Source: Atkinsonella hypoxylon (lineage: Eukaryota > Ascomycota > Sordariomycetes > Hypocreales > Clavicipitaceae). From it: a stretch of 64,000 nucleotides of DNA. Location of the stretch: the NCBI GenBank assembly GCA_000729835.1, contig JFHB01000040.1, positions 62,001 to 126,000 of the forward strand, written 5' to 3'. Every line of letters starts with the position of its first letter. Position 1 is the first letter of the stretch. The position numbers and the translations under genes are program-made. The notes beneath the pieces are model-generated. The model saw nothing but the letters and a program-made list of their open reading frames with translations. It searched no databases and was not told where the DNA came from. Below are positions 22,201 to 33,152 of the stretch, piece after piece.

Positions 22201-23659
22201 ATCGGCGTTCGTTACCTCCAACCGTCGACCCTCTTCATGCGTACCATGTGACATTCGCATGGTCAAGTCTTCAGTGATATGATCCTCTTCTCTCAAGGGA
22301 CTGAGTTTGCCTTCCATTCGAAGACGATGGCGTTCAGCATCGCGAGTCGCTATCAGCTGCTCGGATCCAACTTCGTTGAGCAATCCCATGTTGCTACAGT
22401 GCAGCAATTCTGCCATTAGCTCGCAGGTCTTAAACCGGTCAAAACCAAGGGGTTCTAGTTTTTCGCCAAAAGTAGATTCAAGACTATCCTTCCGCGAAGG
22501 CCCTTCCATGATAAGACTCATAAACTTTGGCACGTTCTGGGCGAAAAGACGCAGAAGATGGCCAAGGTAGATGGGATCTCGGCTACAAGGTACAGGGCTT
22601 GTTTCCGAGCCGACGTCGGGGTCGTAGTCTGAATTATTCTTCCTGATAACCTCGATAACGATGCCGACACCGACTGTGAGGGGATTTCCTCCGCCGAGCA
22701 TGTAGCCAATGAGTTGTCCAACGCATTGTTCTGACACAAGTTGACGGGTGAGCTCGTTCGGACCGATGCACTGCTGCTCATTCTGAGAAGCATTTGCCGA
22801 TATCGTGATGATGGCCTTGATAAAATCGCCAGCAGCTGTCTGTACAACCCAACTGTGCTTGGGATCCAGGCAAGAGAGGAGGCTAGGGATAATGTCTTTC
22901 GTGTAGAACCACTGTATTGCAGGTTTTTTATGGTTAGAACGAAGTTCGAAGCTTGTCAACGTATGTGAAGGTCTTAGGGTCAATACCAACCTCTACGATG
23001 CCTTGACCACCTTCATTCCTATCCAAGGCAATGATCTTGAGAAGCAGATCCATAATCATGGGGCATTCAACATGTTTGAGTAACTCCGGGACCACGTTAG
23101 GGATGGTTCGGAATAAATCCATCATATCGTCTGTCTTCTTCTCAAATAGAGATTCATTGACCTTGGTGAAGTAACTTGCCTGGAGAGGGTCCAAAGGAGC
23201 TGGCCGCTCCAGAAAGTGCCAAAAGCGACGAACAAGGTCACGGTTCTCTGTCAGGGCTTCATAAATGGACCATGTGTCCGAACTTAAGACCTCGCAAGCA
23301 ACGAGAGCGTATCGGTTACGTTTTTTCTCCTGCTCTTCATCGTAGTTGTCGGTCGCGTCACTGGCACGAGATGCTACCCGCGGGCGTGAGAAGGGTAGCA
23401 GGCGACTTTTTCGTCTTGAATCTTCGTCAGTGAGGTCGTCAGGCGTTGCAAAGACTTCGAGTTTAGGGGCGACGACATATTCCAACAACTTCTCGAGGAT
23501 CTTATCCTCGCGGAGATATTCGATCAGCTTGGCGTTATGCTGCTTTAGCTCCTGGATCAAATCGCCCTCATCCAAGAGTTCCTCGAGAGTAAAGTCGGGC
23601 TTGTCGAGGATGGTATCGATGGTGGAGATGTTGGCGTAACCGCCAAATCGCCAAAACAT
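19217..23659 (-). CDS. SIT4/PP6 phosphatase-associated protein (SAPS family)
   Basis: Regulatory subunit that binds SIT4/PP6-type Ser/Thr phosphatases and targets them in cell-cycle and nutrient signalling. Exon 1 is 23659-22991 (MFWRFGGYANISTID...). Intron 22990-22912 joins GIVE to WFYTKDIIPSLL. Exon 2 is 22911-21439. Intron 21438-21381 (GTAAGA...GCAG) joins VPAIL to SFFFSYPWNNFLHNVVYD. Exon 3 starts at 21380. The conserved SAPS helical-repeat core is in exons 1-3, including the segments KHSWVVQTAAGDF, MLGGGNPLTVGVG, QQVFNGP and GYMGHLT. An acidic, low-complexity stretch interrupts the core in exon 2. The last exon is open to 19217 and carries a polyproline run, the fungal PPSRARLQLAARLA segment and a very acidic tail. 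The junction between exon 3 (frame closes at 20445) and the last exon (earliest start about 19932) is not resolved; a GTCAAG or GTTATG donor is possible. Predicted length is about 1200-1250 residues. Confidence 0.9.
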
Positions 23660-25064
23660 GGCGGCGGTTCTATGTCACGGCGCCGGGCGACGGGCAGCAC
23701 CGGCAATCGAAAGGGAGGAATTCGATGACAACGGTCTCAGCGATCCGGATGATGTACTTGGAGGCAGAGCTGGGTCGTGCTTGCAGTTCCTTTGGAACAT
23801 TCGGCTGGAGCAAGCTGACGCACGAAGTTGAGGGCCTGGGCTGGCCTGGGCTGAGGGTGGAGTCGACGCAGAAAGGAGAATTGCGTAACACAGCCCAGCT
23901 GCGCAAGCGGCCAACGATGGTGCGATGCAATGGTTGATTCAAGAGACAAAAATGCGACAGTGCGGTGATGGTAGACGACAATGCTATGAAGCGGACCTTG
24001 CCGACGGTGTGGTGCACTCGTGTGTTTTCGTAGACAAGGCCCAATGTTGAGGCACTGGGTTGAGAGCACAATACGGGCTCAGGCCCACGCGTGGGTGGTA
24101 AGGTGGGTTGGTCGGGCACTGAAGCAACATTGGAGGTTGACCCTTCTTGAGGTCCCAGCGCTGGCGGTTAGTGCTTCAGCAACAGTGCCAGTGCCAGTGC
24201 CAGCGCCAGCGCCAGCGCCAGCGCCAGTTGAGTGCACACGTCCCTGCCGTTCCTGCCGTCCCTAGCGCCAGCAAGGTGCTTGCAGCTTGACTCCAGTCAA
24301 CACATCAAATTCAACATTCAATCTTCGGATCCAGCTTTTGCAATCTGGCTTAGCTCCGAGCGTTCGAGCGTTGGCGCTTCGGGTCCTCGATTCTCTCTTA
24401 CGTCAGGTACCTACCTAGGAGGTAGGCTGTTGACGCCGCGCCACGCGCGCCGAGCTCGTTATATCAAATATTCAGCAACTGAATATGGGGCAAGACAAAA
24501 TCACCATCAAGCTGCATGGCCGTTAGTGTGTCAATCTCTTCAAGAGGGTACCTTCTGTCGTCAATGTTCACTATAACAATATTTGATCGTGCAGTCGAGT
24601 CTCTACTTTCGTCTACGGCTGCTCACGGCTCCTCACGGCTCCTCACGGCAGATGTTGCTACCAGGTACATGTAGGTACCTACTAGGCATCCTGGTCTACC
24701 ACGTTTCTCGTTCTGGCTCCCCCGCATCTCACGGGCCATCTTCCCTTGCGCCTGCGATACCGAGGCTGGCGGGGCTGGGCAATTTTGTATAAGCCTGCGG
24801 AAAATTACAATGCATAGTTAATCATCTCACTTTTTCCACACACAGTCCCTTCTGAATCCAAGATTACGAGTCCAAGAATCAAGTCTTAGGCTTCATTTCC
24901 TACTGATCATTCTCATTCTTCTAATGGCGTCTGCAAGAAGTGGTAAGAGGCTGATATGCATTCATATTTAGCATGCTGCAGACTCGACGAAATCAAGCAT
25001 CATTTGATAGGGGGAAGAAAAGCGAACGCCTAGTTACCCAAGATGTTGGGCCGTATGATTGCTG
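23660..25064. other. Intergenic region upstream of the SAPS gene
   Basis: This lies between the SAPS start and the 3' end of the splicing-factor gene. It holds a CAGTGC/CAGCGC hexamer array (24183-24227) and two CCTAGGTA-like clusters. No minus-strand open frame of 60 codons or more lies between 24119 and 25064. That argues against an unseen large C-terminal exon of the neighbouring G-patch gene. Confidence 0.6.
24183..24227. repeat. 6-bp tandem repeat CAGTGC/CAGCGC
   Basis: Three CAGTGC units followed by four CAGCGC units and a trailing CAG. The switch from one variant block to the other is sharp. Non-coding. Confidence 0.85.
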
Positions 25065-27419
25065 TTATACAATGTTCATAATCTGAAGCCCCTTATCCAA
25101 CTCCATCTTTACTCCGTTGTCATTAGCCATGTCTTTGAGCAATACGCCTCGCCACCATGAATACCATTCTGCTACCTCGTGTAGGTCTGCCTCTGCAAGT
25201 GCCAGCCACTCTCGAAGCTTCTCGTACCACATCGGAAAGACATTTTGCACAACCACCTCGGCTATGGTTGCATCGCCGAGTATCTTGTTCCATTTCATAG
25301 TACCCGTTAGAATAGGCAGATAGGGCTCCTGATCGGCAGGGTCAACCCGGAAATTGTTTCGTAGATATAGACCTATTGAGGGTAGGACATGGGACATGAT
25401 GAGGGGTCGCCATTGGCTACCAAGAATCTCTTCCCATTGCTTCAAGCCCGGCACAATTCCACGTTCAAATTCCCAAACATCAATCAATTGTCGAAATTTC
25501 CTCTTGACCTCCGACACTAGTCCTGTACCTTTGGGATCTAGATGGTAGGGTGGTAGATGTTGCAGCCAGGGAAATAGCCAGGTATGTGGCAGATGATGAC
25601 CTTGTCGCTTCTTCGGGTTCCAGTCCGAGACAGCCACCTCCAGTTTTCGCGCGACATGATTCATAATCTGGGCACGTACGAATGGAGGAAGCAAGTCATG
25701 CCAATTTTCTATAATGTCCAGAATAGGGCTTGGCATCAAAGGCTCCCATTCCCGTACTGCGACAGAAATCTTCGGGAGCCAAATCTTATACATCATGCTT
25801 TCATAGGCAGTCGTTGTTTTCTGATGTCTTCGATAGATCCCATCTTCATAGGTGTTGTTGAATTCCCATTTGTCGACTGCCCGTGCTGAATCCCCCGACT
25901 TCATTAGCATCCCGGACAAACTCCTTAGCTCCGAGGTAAACTTTGCTGGTTCTTCAACTGGATTCCACTCCGCAGCTTTCAGGAAAGGATGAATAGCAGC
26001 AACAGCCAGATCTGCGGTTTCTGAGCTCGCGATATTGACTTCAGCAGCCTTCTGTAGGCAGGCCAGCACTTGGTTCAAATCAGACTCATCAGTAAGACCT
26101 TGCGCGATCATGGTGGAGAATGCGTGCAACCTTTCAAAATCAGAGCACATGTCTTCCACTTCACGCTCTCTTTCTTTCAGTTCCAAATCCACCCAAGCCT
26201 TTCTCTCTTCTAAGCTCCTCCATTCTTCGCAATAAGCTTGAAGGTCAGTTTGGGCTCTCCTCACCAGTTTTCGTGCTTCAACAAGCTCCGGCGAATCTGA
26301 GACACCAGAAGTCGGTGTCATGATGCCGCTGCTCGACGTCAGCATTTTGCTTCCAGGCCTGGTCATGTCTAAAATTGGTGTGAATGCCTCTGGAATTTGT
26401 AAACCTGGCGCAGAAGCCTTCAGCTCTTCGACTGTCAGGTACTTGGTCTTTTGCCATCGAGGCGTGGTGGTACCGCTACCAGTAGCGCCACCAAGTCTAT
26501 TCTTCTTCTTCGCCTTCTTTTGTCTCTTCTCTTCCTCGTCTGAGTCGATAACCTTTTCACCACGCAGCTCGGCTTGTCTCTTTTCTTCTCGGCGCTCCTG
26601 TTCGGACTTCTCCTTGACAGCTCCTAAACCAATCCCCTGTGGACGCAGGTTTGCTTCAATAATGATGTTTCTGCCCTGTCCCTCTTTACCAAGACCTTTG
26701 CCCTCGACATAACCCATCTTGGCCATCATCCGCGCGCCAAAGCCTTTGGCATTCACCTTTCCCTTAGTGGTGAAAGTGCTGACTTGTGGTCCATTTTGCG
26801 GGTTCGTCTGAGGGTTTTCAGGCACGCGTAAAACTGGATTTGTCGAAGATGAAGGTACAAATCCCATCCCAAGGACGCTTTTCCCATCAAATTTGGATTT
26901 CACTTTTGTGGCAGCATCTGCTATGCCTTCTTTTGTAGCCTCATCAGGATTCCTGAAGGCGAATCCATGCCCATGTCCAAAACCTAAGCCAACTCCCGTG
27001 GAGTCTCCGTCACTGGTGTCATCCTCGCCCTCGCCTTCCTCTCGTTCACTCAAAGTACCGCTGCCAAGCATTGGCATACCGTCGTTTCGATCCATCGAAC
27101 TGTCTGAATTGTCCGCTTTCGTGGCTGTAGATACGAATGTTATGCACTTATTTCGCAACGTCTTTCGCTTCCATCTTGATCCAGGACCATCATCCTCGCT
27201 GTCAGACCCGAAAATGCCTAGAGCTGCTTTTTCCTTGCTATTCTTCCCCACACGTCTTTTCTTCCTGGGGTTAAGGTCTCCAAAGTCATCATCTTCATCC
27301 AACTGTGCGCCTGGTATGCGATAGTCATCCTCGTCCTCGGATGCTGATGACGAAAAATCCTCGGCTAATGCTTTGTTCAGACGGGATGGATCGAACGTAT
27401 ATCCGCTCTTATCTTCCAT
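25065..27419 (-). CDS. G-patch/GCFC spliceosome disassembly factor, TFIP11/Ntr1 family
   Basis: Nuclear protein whose family activates the Prp43 DEAH helicase through its G-patch and helps release the excised intron lariat and spent spliceosome. A single exon gives 784 residues. The acidic TIP_N-type N-terminus (about 1-90) contains GYTFDPSRLNKALAEDF. The G-patch is at about 224-264 (GFGARMMAKMGYVEGKGLGK). A charged Lys/Glu linker follows, then a coiled segment around 390-440, and a GCFC domain at about 440-750 including MYKIWLPKISVAVREWEP and PHTWLFPWLQHLPP. The frame stops at GLQIMNIV, just after the GCFC domain. Human TFIP11 continues for roughly another 100 residues with a small conserved domain, and I found nothing like it downstream. 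Either this lineage ends early or small exons escaped notice. The gene is divergent from the Stu2-like gene. Confidence 0.92.
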   Translation of the reverse strand: MEDKSGYTFDPSRLNKALAEDFSSSASEDEDDYRIPGAQLDEDDDFGDLNPRKKRRVGKNSKEKAALGIFGSDSEDDGPGSRWKRKTLRNKCITFVSTATKADNSDSSMDRNDGMPMLGSGTLSEREEGEGEDDTSDGDSTGVGLGFGHGHGFAFRNPDEATKEGIADAATKVKSKFDGKSVLGMGFVPSSSTNPVLRVPENPQTNPQNGPQVSTFTTKGKVNAKGFGARMMAKMGYVEGKGLGKEGQGRNIIIEANLRPQGIGLGAVKEKSEQERREEKRQAELRGEKVIDSDEEEKRQKKAKKKNRLGGATGSGTTTPRWQKTKYLTVEELKASAPGLQIPEAFTPILDMTRPGSKMLTSSSGIMTPTSGVSDSPELVEARKLVRRAQTDLQAYCEEWRSLEERKAWVDLELKEREREVEDMCSDFERLHAFSTMIAQGLTDESDLNQVLACLQKAAEVNIASSETADLAVAAIHPFLKAAEWNPVEEPAKFTSELRSLSGMLMKSGDSARAVDKWEFNNTYEDGIYRRHQKTTTAYESMMYKIWLPKISVAVREWEPLMPSPILDIIENWHDLLPPFVRAQIMNHVARKLEVAVSDWNPKKRQGHHLPHTWLFPWLQHLPPYHLDPKGTGLVSEVKRKFRQLIDVWEFERGIVPGLKQWEEILGSQWRPLIMSHVLPSIGLYLRNNFRVDPADQEPYLPILTGTMKWNKILGDATIAEVVVQNVFPMWYEKLREWLALAEADLHEVAEWYSWWRGVLLKDMANDNGVKMELDKGLQIMNIV

Positions 27420-29048
27420 TTTGACTGAGTTTTATTAAGCCTCAGGAGCGACGACAAGAGGACACCGCTTTCGTTCATTGTCGTAATCTGTGCAAAAGTG
27501 TGAAATAGTATAGGCGAATGCGACCAGCCACCCAGGCAGCAAATGGGCCTTGTCGATAATTGGCATTCCTTATCGTCACGTGACCTTGCGCTATCATGGA
27601 TCGATAAAACTGCTTGATATTTGTTGCAATACGAGAAGATTTCCAAGTTAAATCACGTGTTTCAACGGTATTTCGGTCTTGAGGGGCCATTCTGCCTTTG
27701 AAGAAAGAACACTTGCCTAGCACGGTAAGACTTCGTGTTCATAAACAGTAATTTCGCCTCGCGCAATCCTGCTCCATGCGCTGAATCGTGCGCAACTCAA
27801 AGTACCTCGGTACAAACTGAACTATCATGAAGACTCACTCGCTCGCACATCGCATGGACGCCTGCTTTCGCGGTGGGCGATGCGTATATCTGAAAATCTA
27901 TAATGGGCTGCCGGGAAGACATTGTTGTTGAGCGACAAACAATCGTCACCTCCGACGTCCCGAAGTTCAATGAATATCTGATAAAGGGTGCGCACCACAA
28001 GCACCATTTATAGATAAGTAATTGCAAGAAAAACCATGCAATGAACCACTTAATCCAAGCAACCTCGTAAAAGAGGACAGAATCATAGATTTAGGAACAC
28101 AACTACAGAGGAAAGTCAACACGCCAAATTATACGTCAGGAACGTGATAAGGTAGGCTAATTTACTGACCCCAGACGCAACCCACGCGAAGATTGGGCCC
28201 CGATTGGCTCCGCTTGGGCGTGCCATGCCCAGCGTGCTTGTCCTTCAAGGGGGGTTTCAATATTACCCACCGCCATTTAGCGGTGCAAAGCTGCCGTCCC
28301 GATCAGGCAGGGACTGGAGCCCCGCCAAGTGACCAGCAACCAGCGGCAAATAACAAACATTCCAGTGCCATCTGAATTAACCTCCTGGTCAACTGCGCCA
28401 AATATCGTCCCTTGGACTAGAACACATTTTTGTTCCCCTTCCGGTGCATAAGCGCTTTTGAGGTTTCGCCGCGATCTCTTCGATAAGGTGAATTGCCACA
28501 GACAGGAAACGGCACTTTATATCCTATAGTATCCTGGAGCGAGTCCTTGCACAAGCTCTTGCCCACGATCGTCTTCGACTTCCACATATTTTGCTGTTGC
28601 CGCTCGGAGAGCCGCCCGCCCGTCACCAGTCATATCAATGTGCCAGGCGCAAACCATTACCGGCCTCCTTGATCTCAGCTAATAATTCTACCCAAAAAGG
28701 ACACCTCGACCCGCTACTTCTCTTGTAATTTTCCGTTTTCAGGGTACGACTTCGATTTTCGTTCGATTTGTTTTGCATTGTACCATTGCCGCTACAAACT
28801 CTTTCTTATTGCTGGTACGTACATAACTTGACCTAGACCTGCATATGGCCTTTCTATACCCTTCGGTCGTCCCCCAAAAACATGGTGTATTACACAGGCA
28901 TACGTCGATGATGGAAGGCAATTCGCATTGTCGTGGTATGCGAAAGCTGACATCGAAGATAGTTTACTTCCTCAAGTCAGATTTTCATCTTCCTAAAACT
29001 GCATCTCTCCATCGTCCCCACTTCGATCTCGATCAAAAGAAAGACACC
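27420..29048. other. Bidirectional promoter region
   Basis: 1.6 kb between two divergently transcribed housekeeping genes. On the splicing-factor side are a 10-nt palindrome, GTCACGTGAC, at 27575-27584 and a second CACGTG at 27654-27659. The Stu2 side is CT-rich from about 28680. Short open frames here are not convincing genes. Confidence 0.6.
27575..27584. promoter_or_regulatory. E-box/CDEI-like palindrome GTCACGTGAC
   Basis: A perfect 10-nt palindrome about 155 nt upstream of the splicing-factor start codon. CACGTG cores of this kind are bound by bHLH factors of the Cbf1 type in fungi. A second CACGTG lies at 27654-27659. The regulatory role is inferred from motif and position only. Confidence 0.4.
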
Positions 29049-31865
29049 ATGGCGGACCAAGAAGAGGACTTTAGTTCCTTGCCCTTGCCCGATCGATTTA
29101 CTCATAAGGTGACTATGACTACAACCCTCACAACTCAAGTTAGCTAACCCGTTTCTTCAGATTTGGAAAGTCAGAAAGGCAGCATACGAAGACGCTGCTA
29201 AACAGTTTTCAGCATCCCCACACGAGTCAGATCCTTGTTTCCGCCCATTCCTGAACGACCCCAGTCTCTGGAAGTCGGCCGTGACAGATTCCAACGTTGC
29301 TGCACAACAAGAAGGCATTATTGCCCTTTGCGCGTTCTTAAAATATGGCGGACGCGATTGTGCCTTAAGGACCCGCGGAGCTACCATAACGCACATGGTT
29401 GAGAAATGCCTGTCATCAACAAGAGCAGCCACGAAACAGAATGCTCAGGAAGCGCTACTTCTCTACATCGAGCTCGACTCTGCCGGCCCGGTGGTGGAAG
29501 ATGTCCTTTCTGGACTGTCAAATAAAGTTCCCAAAACTGTAGCAGCAACCCTCAACGCCCTCACTGCTATATTCCACAACTACGGCTGCAAGATCGTTGA
29601 TCCCAAACCGGTACTGAAAACCTTGCCCAAGGTCTTCGGTGCCGCTGATAAGAATGTGCGCGCCGAGGCAACAAATCTCACGGTCGAGTTATACAGATGG
29701 TTGCGCGAGGCTATGAAACCAATGTTTTGGAATGAATTGAAGCCAACCCAACAATCAGATCTCGAGGCACAGTTTGAGAAGATAAAAGCCGAGCCACCGC
29801 CCAAGCAAGATCGCTTGCTCCGATCGCAGCAACAAGCAGCGGAGTCCGCACCAGCAGGTGGGGGTGATTATGACGAGGTCGATGACGAGGAGGAAGAAGC
29901 CAATGAAGTGGACGCATTCTCACTCGCCGAGCCAGAAGATATTACCAAGAAGATACCTGCCAATTTTACAGACATGCTGGCCTCGTCAAAATGGAAAGAT
30001 CGCAAAGAAGCAGTTGATGCGTTGTATCAAGCCTTGAACGTGCCTCGGATTAAGGATTGTGATTTCAACGAGGTAAATCGGGGCCTCGCCAAGTGTATGA
30101 AGGACGCCAATGTTGCCGTTGTGACGCAGGCAGCCCTGTGTATTCAACAATTAGCTCTCGGCTTACGACAACATTATGGCAAGTATCGTGGGGTTGTCAT
30201 GCAGCCCATTATGGATCGATTGAAGGAAAAGAAGGCGTCCGTGTCAGATGCTCTAGGCGCAGCCCTGGATGCAGTCTGTGCGTCGACGAGTCTCAGTGAC
30301 TGCCTTGAGGACATAATCGCCTACCTGAGCAACAAGAATCCTCAGGTCAAAGAGGGGACCATGAAATTCCTGATCCGCTGCTTGCGCACAACGAAGACGG
30401 TTCCTGCCAAAACTGAGATCGCCATTATCTGTGAATCAGGTAAAAAACTGCTTTCGGAGTCCAGCCCGGCTCTCCGAGATGGCGGTGCTGAAATATTGGG
30501 AACAGTAATGAAGATTATTGGTGAACGAGCTATGATACCATATCTTGAGGGCCTGGATGATATTCGTAAGACGAAGGTTAAAGAATTCTTCGAGTCTGCT
30601 GAAGTCAAGGCCAAGGAAAAACCGAAGCCCGCACCAGCCGCAAGAGCGCTTCCCCCATCAGCAAAGAAACCCGTCGGCGCAAAGAAGCCTGCCGTTAAGA
30701 AAGGAGCTGCTCCAGTAATGCCTGCAGAGACGAATTCTTCTGCTCCACCAGCAGCCAAACTTGTAGCGCCAGGAAGCAAAGTCGGTGCCCCCAAACCTTC
30801 CAGCCTAGGTGGCCTGAAAGCCCCCCAGAAGCGCACAATCGGTGGACCGGGAGCAGCTTCACCCCGACGGCCTGCGGTAGGGCCTGTTGATGATGAACCA
30901 CCACCTGCTCAGCAGCCTCGATTAGGCCTGTCTCGAGGACTCGCTGGACGGGCCTTGACCAAGCCTAATACCGGCCCCATAATGCCGGCAGCAGATTCTC
31001 CACCTCCTTCTAGCGGTCTCACAGCAGTTGAACGTGCCGAACTAGAAGAGCTCCGAGCAGCGAACGAACGTCTTTCACGTCAAGTGAACGACATGTGTCA
31101 GGAACGGAATAAGTTAATGTCAGAAATCCAGGAGCTGAAGAATCAAAACGCCGGCCTTATTGAAGACCATACAAGGGACGTACTCAGTGTCAAGGCTAAG
31201 GAGACTCAACTCGTGCGGGCTCGAAGTGATGCTGAGGCAACCGAGCAAGTGAACGAGCGTTTGAGGAGGGAGCTAGATCGATTGAAGAAAGCCCTGAGTC
31301 GAGCTGAAGGCCTTGGTGCCTCACCGGGTATGGGTAGTCCAGGTATGTCCATCTTTGCAAGCTTTTGTTGCAAAAGCCTGTTTGATCTAATATTTTATTC
31401 AGTCGCATCTCCGCTACATGACGATGTCGGCATTTATCGTGATTCTGGAGCTACCTCGGCCAACCGTCAACGCATGAGCTTCACCAGCACCATGTCGGAG
31501 GAGAAGGAAAATGGAAATGGAGAGCTGCCTTACCCTAGGAGTAAGCTCAGCCCCGACCTTCGCTATACTGGCAATGGATCATCCTCTGGACGAGGCTCCC
31601 CAGCACGAGGCTTCCGTAACGCCACAATTTCTTCATACGACAACATGGAATCTAATGGACCAATGACCAGAGAACGGCCTGTCTCGTCTCTGCCCCAATC
31701 CACGGGTAGTGCTGGGGTTGAAAGCTGGAAACGTGCAGCTGAGGTGACTAGCCAGCTCAAAGCTCGTATCGAACAGATGAAAGTAAGTCGATAAACATTT
31801 GCGCTGTATGAGTGGGCGTTTTGTCTGACAGGATACAGGCTAAACAAGGGTTCGCTCGTCCTTGA
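29049..31865 (+). CDS. stu2: Microtubule polymerase, XMAP215/Stu2/Alp14 family
   Basis: TOG-domain protein that binds tubulin dimers and promotes microtubule plus-end growth at spindle poles and kinetochores. The model is join(29049..29108, 29161..31342, 31403..31782, 31839..31865), 882 residues. The 20-codon first exon (MADQEEDFSSLPLPDRFTHK) is joined through a 52-nt intron to IWKVRKAAYEDA, the start of TOG1. Intron 2 (GTATGT...TTCAG) joins GSP to VASPLHDD. Intron 3 (GTAAGT...ACAG) adds the last eight residues, AKQGFARP. TOG1 spans about 20-245. An acidic linker (DYDEVDDEEEEANEVD) follows, then TOG2 at about 280-500, opening with TDMLASSKWKDRKEAVDAL. A Lys/Pro/Ala-rich basic region of about 505-640 should bind the microtubule lattice. 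A dimerising coiled coil spans about 643-740. Two TOGs plus a coiled coil is the yeast/fungal layout, against five TOGs in animals. Confidence 0.94.
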
Positions 31866-33152
31866 GCTGGAGATAGAGGATAGAAGGACATGATACACCG
31901 TTGAAACTTTGGGTATATCCGTTTATTCGAATGCGGAATTGGTAGATGATGGTTCGAGCTGTCCATTGGGTCGTATACTTTTTGATACTGGTGATTTTTA
32001 TGCATTTTGATGGCGTTGAACGGCATACCCCAGTTTGTTGTGTGGTCAATAGCTGCTCATGAGGCGGAGCTACGTGGAGGTGCTCTAGGGTGGACGCTTT
32101 ATCCAAGATGAGCGGAAGACTAATGTGATGAAGACTATTGAATGAATTACGAAGGCATGACCGGAATCGGAACTTTGTGTCTATTAGACGTGTGGAGTTT
32201 TGTAGAACTAGACAGGCGTTGCAGTGAGGAAAAGCCTTCTTATGCCACTTCTATCACCCACATCGGTGCGTCGTTCGGGATGAAAACAAGCAAATTGCAA
32301 CCTTGTCTACGGAGAGCACTAAGGCGTGATTGGGCACCATGTAAGATCAGATTTGCATGCTGTCTGGTGCTGGTCTGTGCAGCACGAGCCGGTACGGGTG
32401 ACTGTAGTTCCAAGTACGCACTGGCGAATCTGGGGAGGCAAAACTCTTCAACGTCGAGCGGGCAGCGCAGCACAATGCAATTGAATGCCAATGAATGAAT
32501 GTCCATGACCCAGCTTGCTGTCAAGTCTGTTCTAACTTTTGGGGCAGCTCAGCAGCATGAGCAGCTCCGGTTATTGATTAGAACCAAACGAGACACGCAC
32601 ATAGAGTTAATGGCTGCTACCCGTGCCGCGCCGGTCGCGACTGCCCACTTTACATACGTCACAGCTCCCACACCAGCGGTGTCCGAGTAGTCCATTCGCC
32701 CTGTTGCTGCTCGCCCTGTCCAGGTTTTTTTTTGAGTTGCCCCCCAAGCCTACCTACCCAAGCTTACGCACTGGTCCTTGTCGTTTGATGCTCATCATCG
32801 ATTCCTACTCACCGCGCGTGTATTTGGCTAACCTCAACTCCGCAGCTGCGCGTCGCAGCACCTGATTCCTAACGTTTCCATACTCTTGGCCACGAACGCA
32901 ACGCTGGCCCTTCACGCCTCGAACGAGTCAAGCCTCTCACATCCTACACGGTAATCGGCACCCGCACACTAATCGACTGACGTGAACTCAAGTCATCTCA
33001 CTGACACTGCCGATGCGAGGTAGCTGAACTACCCGAAGAATCTTACGGACAAGCATTGATCAGGCCTCCTCATGTTGCAACCGTAGACACCCGGCAATTG
33101 TCCACACCGTCTTGGTTAACCCTGCCCGGGTCACGGCAGGAACACCACCATA
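31866..33152. other. Intergenic region upstream of VPS13
   Basis: 1.3 kb between the Stu2-like stop and the VPS13 start. The distal half has only short, unrecognised frames. The part from about 32690 is C/T-rich with a T run, as in fungal promoters and 5' UTRs. No gene is called. Confidence 0.6.
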
